From the NCBI RefSeq assembly GCF_021390325.1, contig NZ_JAJUWU010000008.1, forward strand, positions 124,001 to 188,000: a DNA stretch of 64,000 nucleotides. Reading direction: 5' to 3'. Below are positions 56,811-64,000 of the stretch, in pieces (the first letter of the stretch is position 1; every line of letters begins with the position of its first letter). The DNA is from Jiella avicenniae (lineage in GTDB: Bacteria; Pseudomonadota; Alphaproteobacteria; Rhizobiales; Rhizobiaceae). Position numbers and translations under genes: made by a program. Below the pieces are notes generated by a model, which saw only the letters and a program-made list of their open reading frames with translations, ran no database searches and was not told the DNA's origin.

Positions 56811-58061
56811 ATGACCGGCTTCAAGTCCGACTTTCTCCGCACGCTCGCAGAGCGCGGCCTCATCCACCAAGTCTCCGACGAGACCGGGCTGGACGAACTC
56901 TTCGCCACGGAGACGGTGACGGCCTATGTCGGCTACGACGCCACGGCGACGAGCCTGCACATCGGCAACCTGATCTCGGCGACCATGCTCTACTGGCTGC
57001 AGGAGACCGGCCACCGGCCGATCGCTCTGATGGGCGGCGGCACCTCGATGGTCGGCGACCCGTCCTTCCGCGACGAGCAGCGCAAGCTTTTGACGGTCGA
57101 AGCGATCGAAGAGAACATCAGCGGGATCAAGAAGATCTTTGCCCGCATCCTGAAGTTCGGCGAGGGGCCGGCCGACGCGGTCATGGTGAACAATGCCGAC
57201 TGGCTGCTGAAGCTCAACTACGTCGAGTTCCTGCGCGACGTCGGCCGGCATTTCTCCGTCAACCGGATGCTTTCCTTCGATTCCGTCAAGATCCGGCTCG
57301 ACCGCGAGCAGTCGCTGTCCTTTCTCGAATTCAACTACATGATCATGCAGGGCTACGACTTCGTCGAGCTCTCCCGCCGCTACGGCTGCCGGCTGCAGAT
57401 GGGCGGCTCGGACCAGTGGGGCAACATCATCAACGGCGTCGATCTCGGCCACCGCATGGGCACGCCGCAGCTCTACGCCCTGACGACGCCGCTGCTCACC
57501 ACCGCCTCCGGCGCCAAGATGGGCAAGACCGCGTCGGGTGCCGTCTGGCTCAACGGCGACCTCTTCAGCCCCTATGACTTCTGGCAGTATTTCCGCAACA
57601 CCGAGGATGCCGACGTCGGCCGCTTCCTGAAGATCTTCACGCGCCTGCCGCTCGACGAGATCGCCAGGCTCGAGGCGCTCGGCGGGGCGGAGATCAACGA
57701 GGCCAAGAAGGTGCTCGCCACCGAGGCGACCGCGATCGTCCATGGCCGCGAAGCCGCCGAGGAAGCCGCCGAGACGGCGCGCGTGACCTTCGAGGAAGGT
57801 GCGATTGCCGAAACGCTGCCGACCGTCATGGTGGCGCGGTCCGAACTTGCCGGCGGCGCCGGGCTCCTGTCGCTCGTCGTCGCGGCCGGTCTCGCCGGCT
57901 CGAACGGCGAGGCGCGCCGCCACGTCCAGAGCGGTGCCGTGCGCGTCAACGACCAGACGGTGTCCGATCCCCGCGCGAGCCTCGGCGAGGCCGATCTCAA
58001 GGACGGCGTCATCAAGCTCTCGGTCGGGCGCAAGAAACACGTCCTGGTGCGGCCGGAATAG
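56811..58061 (+). CDS. tyrS: Tyrosyl-tRNA synthetase
   Basis: 416 aa class I synthetase. HIGN at 50-53 in [24 protein letters not shown] binds tyrosine; the KMSKS loop reads KMGKT in [14 protein letters not shown], usual in Rhizobiales. A C-terminal S4 RNA-binding domain ([23 protein letters not shown]) is complete. Start ATG at 56811; an ATG at 56766 in frame adds 15 non-conserved residues. Upstream is divergent DUF4238. Confidence 0.97.
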   Translation: MTGFKSDFLRTLAERGLIHQVSDETGLDELFATETVTAYVGYDATATSLHIGNLISATMLYWLQETGHRPIALMGGGTSMVGDPSFRDEQRKLLTVEAIEENISGIKKIFARILKFGEGPADAVMVNNADWLLKLNYVEFLRDVGRHFSVNRMLSFDSVKIRLDREQSLSFLEFNYMIMQGYDFVELSRRYGCRLQMGGSDQWGNIINGVDLGHRMGTPQLYALTTPLLTTASGAKMGKTASGAVWLNGDLFSPYDFWQYFRNTEDADVGRFLKIFTRLPLDEIARLEALGGAEINEAKKVLATEATAIVHGREAAEEAAETARVTFEEGAIAETLPTVMVARSELAGGAGLLSLVVAAGLAGSNGEARRHVQSGAVRVNDQTVSDPRASLGEADLKDGVIKLSVGRKKHVLVRPE

Positions 58062-58160
58062 CCGGGCCGCGGCTCCGGCGCTTTCCCATCGGCTGCGCCG
58101 GAAAACCTTCCGATGCGCGCCGGAAAACGAGAGAGGGAAAGGTCGCCGCGCGGCCCTTCC

Positions 58161-59360
58161 TCACCCGCCGACGAGGCTCGGGATCTTCTCCGCCGGCGGC
58201 GTGTTGCGGCTGCGATGCGAGCGCACGACGCCATCGATCACCGTCATGCCGACTCCCGGCAGGTCGCCGAGCGCGATCGAGTGGAGGAAGTCCCGTCCGG
58301 CGGAATGCTGGGCCTTGTCCATGAAGACGAAGTCGGCCGACTTGCCGACCTCGATCAGCCCGCAGTCGAGGGCGCGCATCCGCGCGGTGTTGCCGGTCGC
58401 GAAGCAGAAGGCGATTTCGGCCGGAACCTCGCCGAGCGAGGAAAGCATCGACACCATCCGGACGATGCCGAGCGGCTGGACGCCCGAGCCGGCCGGGCCG
58501 TCGGTGCCGAGGATCACCCGCTCGAGCTGGCCCATTTCTTGGGCAATTCTCAGCGTATAGAGCGCGGCGCGTTCATTGCCGTTGTGGACGAGCTCGAGGC
58601 CGCGCCGGCAGCCCTCGCAGATGCAGCGGATCTCGCCGTCCGGCAGCGCCGTGTGGCCGCCGTTGACGTGGCCGACGACGTCCGGATCGACCTCCAGCAC
58701 CACGTCGGCGTCAATCAGGCCGGAGCCGGGGATCGACGGGCCGCCGGTGTGGATCGTCGAGTTGAAGCCGTGCTTGCGCGCCCAGGCGACCATCTCGCGG
58801 CCCGTCGCACCGTCCTTCACCCCGCCGAGCCCGACCTCGCCGAGGAACTTCACCCCCTGGCTCGCCATCTCGGCGAAATCGTCCTCGACCATGCCGGGCT
58901 CGATGACCGGCGCACCGGCGAGAACCTTCACGCCGCTCGGGCGGAAGTTCGAGAAGATCCGCTGGGCGTAGATCGCCATCGCCTTGACGCCGGCGACGTC
59001 GCGCGGCCGGCCCGGCGTGTGCACCTCGCCCGCCGAAATCATCGTGGTGACCCCGCCATGGAGCGTCGAGTCGATCCAGTTCAGCTGGCTCTGGCGCGGC
59101 GTCCAGTCGCCGGCCACGGGATGGACGTGGCTGTCGATCAGCCCCGGTGCCACGACGGTGCCGTTGGCGTCGATGATCGTGTCGGCCCCGTCGAGATCGA
59201 GATCGGCCGCCTTGCCGATCGCGGCGATGCGCCCGCCGACCGAGACGATGGTGTCCGCATCGAGGATCGGCGTTTCGATGTCGCCCGACAGCATCAGCCC
59301 GACATTGCGGATCACCAGCTTCTCGTCCGGCTTGCCCGCCTGCTGCACCTCATGCGCCAT
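58161..59360 (-). CDS. ena: Enamidase-type amidohydrolase (6-oxo-tetrahydronicotinate hydrolase homologue)
   Basis: 399 aa; the Eubacterium barkeri enamidase is 385 aa. It matches along its length: NVGLMLSGDIETPIL, APGLIDSHVHPVAGDWTPRQ (metal His 78 and 80), LHGGVTTMISAGEVHTPGRP, GEVGLGGVKDG, IHTGGPSIPGSG, GHVNGGHTALP, LGTDGPAGSGVQPLG and a final RNTPPA. Enamidase opens the ring of 1,4,5,6-tetrahydro-6-oxonicotinate in nicotinate breakdown. Azorhizobium degrades nicotinate aerobically through this intermediate, so the role is plausible here, although other cyclic amides are possible. A MarR regulator and an importer follow; the reductase and dehydrogenase steps are not in view. Confidence 0.82.
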   Translation of the reverse strand: MAHEVQQAGKPDEKLVIRNVGLMLSGDIETPILDADTIVSVGGRIAAIGKAADLDLDGADTIIDANGTVVAPGLIDSHVHPVAGDWTPRQSQLNWIDSTLHGGVTTMISAGEVHTPGRPRDVAGVKAMAIYAQRIFSNFRPSGVKVLAGAPVIEPGMVEDDFAEMASQGVKFLGEVGLGGVKDGATGREMVAWARKHGFNSTIHTGGPSIPGSGLIDADVVLEVDPDVVGHVNGGHTALPDGEIRCICEGCRRGLELVHNGNERAALYTLRIAQEMGQLERVILGTDGPAGSGVQPLGIVRMVSMLSSLGEVPAEIAFCFATGNTARMRALDCGLIEVGKSADFVFMDKAQHSAGRDFLHSIALGDLPGVGMTVIDGVVRSHRSRNTPPAEKIPSLVGG

Positions 59361-59397
59361 GCACGGCCCCTCTTCTTTCCGGTGAGTGTCTCGACAT

Positions 59398-59418
59398 ATC
59401 ATTCGCATACGAACGATC
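59398..59418. promoter_or_regulatory. Candidate MarR operator before the enamidase
   Basis: The minus strand reads CGTTCGTATGCGAATG (59400-59415), flanked by GAT before it in that direction; this is nearly the same as the site at 60108-60128. It lies 38 bases upstream of the enamidase start. Approximate palindrome around CGTATNCG. Its repeat upstream of the importer points to shared control by the MarR protein encoded between them. Confidence 0.6.
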
Positions 59419-59555
59419 TTCGGACTATGATGCGCGAAGCAGGCTTTGGCAACCGGGCGGCTCCCCGGGACGGCGGGACGCCAGTGCGCCGCGGGGCGAA
59501 TACATCGTATGATTGCCGGCGGCTGCCCGGCCGGGCAACGAAGGGGAACGACGGT

Positions 59556-60008
59556 TTGGACACAGCACGACATCTCGCCGACGCGCCGAACGAAGCCGGG
59601 GACTACATTCTCGACGAGCAGGTCGGCTTCCTGCTCCGCCAGGCCCAGCAGCGCCACGCCGGCCTGTTTTCCGAGTGTTTCGGCGGCGACGTGACGCCGA
59701 CCCAGTGGGCGGTCCTCGCCAAACTCGCCGAGATCGGCGAATGCTCCCAGAACCTGCTCGGTCGCTACACGGCGATGGACGTCGCCACGATCAAGGGCGT
59801 CGTGCAACGCCTTCTGGCCCGCCGTCTCGTGCTGCGCCGGCGGGACCCGGACGATGGCCGGCAGCTGCTGATATCGCTTTCGGACGAGGGGCGCGCCGCC
59901 TTCGAGGGTCATCTCGCCAATGCCCGCAAGGCCAGCGACCGAACCCTCTCCGTCCTGGACGAGCGGGATCGCGCGGTGTTCCTGCGCTGCCTCAGGGCGT
60001 TGCGGTGA
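59556..60008 (+). CDS. MarR family transcriptional regulator, NicR-like
   Basis: 150 aa winged-helix repressor. ILDEQVGFLLRQAQQRHAGLFSECF is the start-helix block also seen in regulators of nicotinate genes such as NicR; TPTQWAVLAKLAEIGECSQNLLGRYTAMDVATIKGVVQRLLAR is the recognition part; RRRDPDDGRQLLISLSDEG is the wing. Start TTG at 59556 follows AAGGGGAA by about 8 bases; an ATG at 59427 would add 43 residues of low-complexity sequence. It lies between enamidase and importer; a ligand such as a hydroxynicotinate would be expected to release it. Confidence 0.88.
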   Translation: MDTARHLADAPNEAGDYILDEQVGFLLRQAQQRHAGLFSECFGGDVTPTQWAVLAKLAEIGECSQNLLGRYTAMDVATIKGVVQRLLARRLVLRRRDPDDGRQLLISLSDEGRAAFEGHLANARKASDRTLSVLDERDRAVFLRCLRALR

Positions 60009-60090
60009 ACGGGCGAAGCGGCCACAGTCGAGGCTCGGCGCCGCGCCCGGCCGACGCCTGAACAAATTCTGGGCGCAGCCGCGAAGTGAC

Positions 60091-60128
60091 TTGACGGCGG
60101 GCAGAAAGATCGTTCGTATACTAACGGC
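60091..60128 (+). promoter_or_regulatory. Promoter with overlapping MarR-type operator before importer
   Basis: TTGACG (60091-60096) is a good -35; TCGTAT at 60114-60119, 17 bases on, can serve as -10. The palindrome CGTTCGTATACTAACG (60111-60126) covers the -10, so a bound repressor would block initiation. The same motif lies upstream of the enamidase. The importer gene starts at 60198. Confidence 0.55.
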
Positions 60129-60197
60129 ATGGACCGAGGGCCGGACGTTCGCGAGGGCGCGGCGGCGGCCTACGAGCAACAGGACGAGAGGCTGGAA

Positions 60198-61409
60198 ATG
60201 CTGAAGACATTGTCTCGATTGGGCTGCATCTCGATGCTGGTCGGCGCAGGCCTCATGGCCACCGGCGCCACCGGCTGGGCCGACGACATCAAGATCGGCG
60301 AGATCAACAGCTACTCCGCCCTACCCGCCTTCACCGAGCCCTACCGCAAGGGCTGGCAGCTGGCCGTCGAGGAGATCAACGCGAATGGTGGGATCAACGG
60401 CGACACGCTGACCGTCATTTCCAAGGACGACGGCGGCAAGCCGGCGGCGGCCGTCACCGCCGCCAACGAACTCGTCTCGCGCGACGGCGTCGTGCTTCTG
60501 ACCGGCGGGTTCTTTTCCAATGTCGGTCTCGCCATCGCCGACTTCGCCAGCCACAAGGACGTGCTCTATCTCGCCGGCGAACCGCTGACCGACGCGATCA
60601 CCTGGTCCGAGGGCAACGAATACACCTTCCGGCTCCGCCCATCGAACTACATGCAGGCGGCGATGCTCGCCGAGCAGGCGGCGAAGCTGCCGGCCAAGCG
60701 CTGGGCGACCGTCGCTCCGAACTACGAATACGGCCAGTCCGCGGTGAAGGTCTTCAAGGAACTCCTGAAGAAGGCCAAGCCCGACGTCGAATTCGTCGCC
60801 GAACAGTGGCCGCCGCTCGGCAAGATCGACGGCGGTGCCGTCGCTCAGGCGCTCGCCGCCGCAGATCCCGAGGCGATCCTCAACGTCGAGTTCGGCGCCG
60901 ATCTTGTTCAGTTCGTGCGCGAGGGCACGACCCGCGGCCTGTTCGAGGATCGCTCCGTCGTCAGCTTCCTCACCGGCGAACCGGAATATCTCGAGCCCCT
61001 GGGCGCCGAGGCGCCGGAGGGCTGGATCGTCACCGGCTATCCCTGGTACGCCATCGAGACGCCCGAGCACACCGCCTTCATGAAGGCCTACGAAGCGAAA
61101 TACGGCGAGCACCCCTATCTCGGCTCGCTCGTCGGCTATGTCGAGTTCAAGGCCATCGCCGCAATCCTGAAGAAGGCCGGGTCGACGGAGACGGAAGACC
61201 TGATCGCCGCCGCCAAGGGCCTGAAGCTCGGCACCCCGTTCGGCGAGATCACCCTGCGGGAGATCGATCACCAGTCGACCCTCGGCGCCTATGTCGGCAA
61301 GACCGCCGTCAAGGACGGCAAGGGCGTGATGGTCGACTTCACCTACAAGGACGGGGCGGACTACCTGCCGTCCGACGACGAGGTGAAGGAGCTGCGGCCG
61401 CAGAACTGA
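60198..61409 (+). CDS. Branched-chain-type ABC importer, periplasmic substrate-binding protein
   Basis: 403 aa. Signal peptide LSRLGCISMLVGAGLMATGATGWA, cleavage near residue 28. The type I fold begins IKIGEINSYSALPAFTEPYRKGWQLAVEEINANGGING; LTGGFFSNVGLAIADFA, RWATVAPNYEYGQSAVKVFKELL and VGYVEFKAIAAILKKAG follow the LivJ pattern. Such proteins bind amino acids, amides or aromatic acids; linkage to enamidase suggests a nicotinate-like acid. GAGAGG lies before the ATG. The permease begins 47 bases after. Confidence 0.9.
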   Translation: MLKTLSRLGCISMLVGAGLMATGATGWADDIKIGEINSYSALPAFTEPYRKGWQLAVEEINANGGINGDTLTVISKDDGGKPAAAVTAANELVSRDGVVLLTGGFFSNVGLAIADFASHKDVLYLAGEPLTDAITWSEGNEYTFRLRPSNYMQAAMLAEQAAKLPAKRWATVAPNYEYGQSAVKVFKELLKKAKPDVEFVAEQWPPLGKIDGGAVAQALAAADPEAILNVEFGADLVQFVREGTTRGLFEDRSVVSFLTGEPEYLEPLGAEAPEGWIVTGYPWYAIETPEHTAFMKAYEAKYGEHPYLGSLVGYVEFKAIAAILKKAGSTETEDLIAAAKGLKLGTPFGEITLREIDHQSTLGAYVGKTAVKDGKGVMVDFTYKDGADYLPSDDEVKELRPQN

Positions 61410-61455
61410 GAACGGCGCGAGGCAGCAACGCAATCTGGGCAGGGACTGCGGACCG

Positions 61456-63354
61456 ATGGCACTTTATATCGCGCAGTTCCTGACCGGGCTCGCCAACGCC
61501 TCGTCGCTCTTTCTGGCGGCATGCGGCCTGTCGGTGATCTTCGGGGTGACCCGGATCGTCAACTTCGCCCATGGCGCCTTCTACATGCTCGGCGCCTATG
61601 TCGCGTACTCGTTGACCCTGAGGTTGGAGGGCGTCTTCGGCTTCTGGGCCGGCATCCTCCTCGCCGCTGCCATCGTCGCGGTTCTCGGCGCCATCCTCGA
61701 GATGCTGCTCCTGCGCCGTATCTACCAAGCGCCGGAGCTGTTCCAGCTACTCGCCACCTTCGGCGTCACGCTGATGGTGGAGGATCTCGTCCACATCATC
61801 TGGGGTCCGCAGGACCTCGTCGGCCCCCGCGCACCGGGCCTCGAGGGCGCCGTACCGGTCTTCGGCCTGCCGGTGCCGACCTACGATCTCCTGCTGATCG
61901 TCCTCGGCCCCCTCGTCCTCGGCGCGCTCTGGCTCCTGATGCATCGCACCCGCTGGGGCGTCCTGGTGCGCGCCGCGACCCAGGATCGCGACATGGTGGC
62001 GGCGCTCGGCGTCAATCAGAAATGGCTGTTCACCGGCGTCTTCACCCTCGGCATCTTCCTCGCGGCCTTCGGCGGCGCGCTGCAGATCCCCCGCACGGCC
62101 GTCACCCACCAGATGGATCTGACGATCATCGCCGAGGTCTTCGTCGTCGTCGTCATCGGCGGCCTCGGCTCGATCACCGGCGCCTTCCTCGCCGCCGTGC
62201 TGATTTCCGAACTCAACGCCTTCGGCATTCTCGTCCTGCCCGGCATCTCGCTCGTCCTGATGTTCCTGGTCATGGCCGTCGTCCTCGTCATCCGGCCCTG
62301 GGGCTTCCTCGGCAAGCCGATCCAGACCGGCGTGACGACCATCGGCGAGGCGACGCGGCCCTGGCGGCCCTGGTCGAACGCCACCGCCGCCGCGGTCGCC
62401 GCCGCCGTCCTCGTCGCGGCGCTGCTGCCGCTCGTCCTCGGCTCCTACGGCCTCAGCGTCGGTGCGCAGATCCTCATCGCCGTCGTCTTCGCCATGAGCC
62501 TGCAGTTCCAGATGTCGACCGGCGGCCTCGATTCCTTCGGCCATGCCGCCTATTTCGGCCTCGGCGCCTATGGCGCGGCGCTCACCGTCGAATGGTTCGA
62601 CCTGCCGATGGAACTGGCGCTCCTCGTCGGCCCGCTGACCGGCCTCGTCGGCGCCCTGGTCTTCGGCTGGTTCTGCGTCCGGCTCTCCGGCGTCTATTTC
62701 GCCATGCTCACCCTAGCCTTCGCCCAGATCACCTGGTCGATCGCCTTCCAGTGGGTCGAGGTGACCGGCGGCGACAACGGCATTCTCGGGGTCTGGCCGG
62801 CCGACTGGGCGTCGAGCCCCGCCACCTTCTACTGGCTGACGCTTGCCGTGGCCGTCGTCGCGGTCCTCGCCCTGCGCCATCTCGTCTTCTCGTCCTTCGG
62901 CTACCGGCTGCGGGCAGTGCGGGATTCGGCGGTCCGGGCCGAGGCGGTCGGCATCTCCCGCCAGCGCACGCAATACGTCGCCTTCGCCATCTCAGGCACG
63001 GCGGCAGGCCTCGCCGGCGCGCTCTTCGCGTTCCTGAAGGGCAGCATCTTTCCCGACGTCCTCGCCATCCCGACCTCGATCGACGCGCTCGTCATGGTGC
63101 TGCTCGGCGGCGTCGCCACGGTCTCGGGCTCGGTGGTCGGCGCGATCGTCTACACCATGGCCTCGATCTGGCTGATGAGCGCCACCGATCTGTCGCGGCT
63201 CGTCCTCGGCGGCTTCATCGTCTTCCTCGTCGTGGCCTTCCCGCAGGGCATCGTCGGCTCGCTCTCGGCCTTCGTGGCCGGCCCGGTCGAGCGCTGGCGC
63301 AGCGGCGGCCGGACCGAGCGAACCATCGCCCTGCCGGCGGAGGGCTCCCGATGA
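61456..63354 (+). CDS. Fused LivH-LivM branched-chain-type ABC permease
   Basis: 632 aa membrane protein. The first half matches LivH: NASSLFLAACGLSVIFGVTRIVNFAHGAFYMLGAY, with the EAA-like GGLGSITGAFLAAVLI; the second, from about 310, matches LivM: GGLDSFGHAAYFGLGAYGAAL, LRAVRDSAVRAEAVGIS and GGVATVSGSVVGAIVYT. Fusing the two permeases is less common than separate genes. Its TGA overlaps the ATG of the next ATPase gene (ATGA), so they are translated together. Confidence 0.93.
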   Translation: MALYIAQFLTGLANASSLFLAACGLSVIFGVTRIVNFAHGAFYMLGAYVAYSLTLRLEGVFGFWAGILLAAAIVAVLGAILEMLLLRRIYQAPELFQLLATFGVTLMVEDLVHIIWGPQDLVGPRAPGLEGAVPVFGLPVPTYDLLLIVLGPLVLGALWLLMHRTRWGVLVRAATQDRDMVAALGVNQKWLFTGVFTLGIFLAAFGGALQIPRTAVTHQMDLTIIAEVFVVVVIGGLGSITGAFLAAVLISELNAFGILVLPGISLVLMFLVMAVVLVIRPWGFLGKPIQTGVTTIGEATRPWRPWSNATAAAVAAAVLVAALLPLVLGSYGLSVGAQILIAVVFAMSLQFQMSTGGLDSFGHAAYFGLGAYGAALTVEWFDLPMELALLVGPLTGLVGALVFGWFCVRLSGVYFAMLTLAFAQITWSIAFQWVEVTGGDNGILGVWPADWASSPATFYWLTLAVAVVAVLALRHLVFSSFGYRLRAVRDSAVRAEAVGISRQRTQYVAFAISGTAAGLAGALFAFLKGSIFPDVLAIPTSIDALVMVLLGGVATVSGSVVGAIVYTMASIWLMSATDLSRLVLGGFIVFLVVAFPQGIVGSLSAFVAGPVERWRSGGRTERTIALPAEGSR

Positions 63355-64000
63355 GCGCCGCGCCGCTGCTCCAGGTCGAGCATCTGTCGAAGTCCTATGG
63401 CGGCGTCCATGCCGTTCAGGACGTCTCCTTCGAACTCCACCCCGGCGAGATGCTGGCGCTGATCGGGCCGAACGGCGCCGGCAAGAGCACCTGCTTCAAC
63501 ATGGTCGGCGGCCAGATCCCCGCCGGCTCCGGCCGCGTCAGGATCGACGGCCGCGACGTCTCGGGCCTGTCGCCCCGCCAGATCTGGCATCTCGGCGTCG
63601 GTCGGACGTTTCAGGTGGCACAGGTGTTCAAGTCCATGACCGTGCGCGAGAACGTCCAGACCGTGTTCGCCTCGCGCGAAAGCGGCTGGGGTTTTCTCGC
63701 CCGGGCCGGCCAGGCCCATCGCGCCGAAGCCGAGGCTGTCCTCGACCTCATCGGCATGGCCGATTTCGCCGATCGTCCCTGTGCCGACATGGCCTATGGC
63801 GACGTCAAGCGGCTGGAACTCGCCATGGCCCTCGCCAACGATCCGAAGCTGCTCCTGATGGACGAGCCGGCCGCCGGCATGGCGCCGCTGGAGCGGGTCG
63901 AACTGATGGGGCTGACGGCGCGGATCGCCAAGGAGAGGCAGATCGGCGTCCTCTTCACCGAGCACGACATGGACGTCGTCTTCGCCCATGCCGACCGGAT
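63351..64000 (+). CDS. LivG-type ABC importer ATPase, cut by right edge
   Basis: Begins [27 protein letters not shown]. Walker [10 protein letters not shown], LivG-type [20 protein letters not shown], a degenerate signature [16 protein letters not shown], Walker [14 protein letters not shown] and the H-loop [10 protein letters not shown] are all present within 216 codons. Only the tail is missing. A LivF partner is expected next. ATGA overlap with the permease gene. Confidence 0.95.
   Translation, partial: MSAAPLLQVEHLSKSYGGVHAVQDVSFELHPGEMLALIGPNGAGKSTCFNMVGGQIPAGSGRVRIDGRDVSGLSPRQIWHLGVGRTFQVAQVFKSMTVRENVQTVFASRESGWGFLARAGQAHRAEAEAVLDLIGMADFADRPCADMAYGDVKRLELAMALANDPKLLLMDEPAAGMAPLERVELMGLTARIAKERQIGVLFTEHDMDVVFAHADR

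Noticed and set aside
57520-57540. KMGKT in place of KMSKS in tyrS as a defect
   Set aside because: This variant is normal in Rhizobiales tyrosyl-tRNA synthetases.
58161-60179. A 672-residue frame that joins the enamidase to upstream sequence
   Set aside because: Homology begins at the ATG at 59360, which has a ribosome site; upstream residues are antisense to the MarR gene.

Overview
The window reads as a stretch of chromosome from a high-GC alphaproteobacterium of the order Hyphomicrobiales (Rhizobiales). Support comes from the gene families and their order: a rlpA-dacA-tmk-holB-metG-tatD-metallohydrolase run, a pyrB followed by a PyrC-like protein without metal ligands, an NDUFA12-type complex I subunit next to a DUF2155 protein, a DsbA-type protein upstream of accBC, and a suf operon in the order sufS2-sufB-sufC-sufD-sufS-sufT-sufA. 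Genus cannot be fixed from the sequence alone.

Layout. 1-7.0 kb (minus strand): topA (cut by the left edge), dprA, plsY, the PyrC-like gene and pyrB; a small ORF on the plus strand lies between topA and dprA. 7.1-14.4 kb (mostly plus): an AidB-type acyl-CoA dehydrogenase, two small membrane proteins, ruvX (minus), a UPF0173 metallo-hydrolase, gatC-GNAT-gatA and a secreted LprI-like protein. 14.4-14.9 kb holds nested palindromic repeats. 14.9-24.6 kb (minus): mazG, then an operon whose last gene, an FMN reductase, carries an apparent one-base frameshift. 25.1-31.8 kb: tRNA-Ser(UGA), a DUF2061 protein, an XRE-type regulator, a GNAT, uxuB-uxaC for hexuronate breakdown and an aminotransferase. 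31.9-37.3 kb (plus): an M48 protease with a repeat-rich tail, a DsbA-like protein, accB-accC and aat. 37.2-45.3 kb: DUF2155, NDUFA12, PsiE-like, GNAT-gatB, a Uma2 protein, a secreted unknown, a MocR regulator divergent from a DUF1127 protein with a perfect terminator, and a TfoX-domain protein. 45.4-54.5 kb (minus): the suf iron-sulfur assembly operon, which also carries two VOC-fold genes, a small coiled-coil ORF and a GIY-YIG gene bracketed by palindromic repeats. 54.7-58.1 kb: an alpha/beta hydrolase, a lower-GC DUF4238 gene and tyrS. 58.2-64.0 kb: an enamidase homologue, a MarR regulator and a branched-chain-type ABC importer (binding protein, fused LivH-LivM permease, LivG cut by the right edge).

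Most of the window is housekeeping. The part most likely to repay study is the right-hand locus: an enamidase-type amidohydrolase, a MarR regulator and an importer, with two copies of the motif CGTTCGTATNCNAANG placed before the enamidase and before the importer. I read it as an uptake and degradation module for nicotinate or a related N-heterocycle using a reductive ring-opening route, controlled by the MarR protein. Other points of note are the metal-ligand-free PyrC partner of PyrB, a DacA homologue with ETG in place of the KTG motif, the frameshifted FMN reductase, and the insertions in the suf operon.
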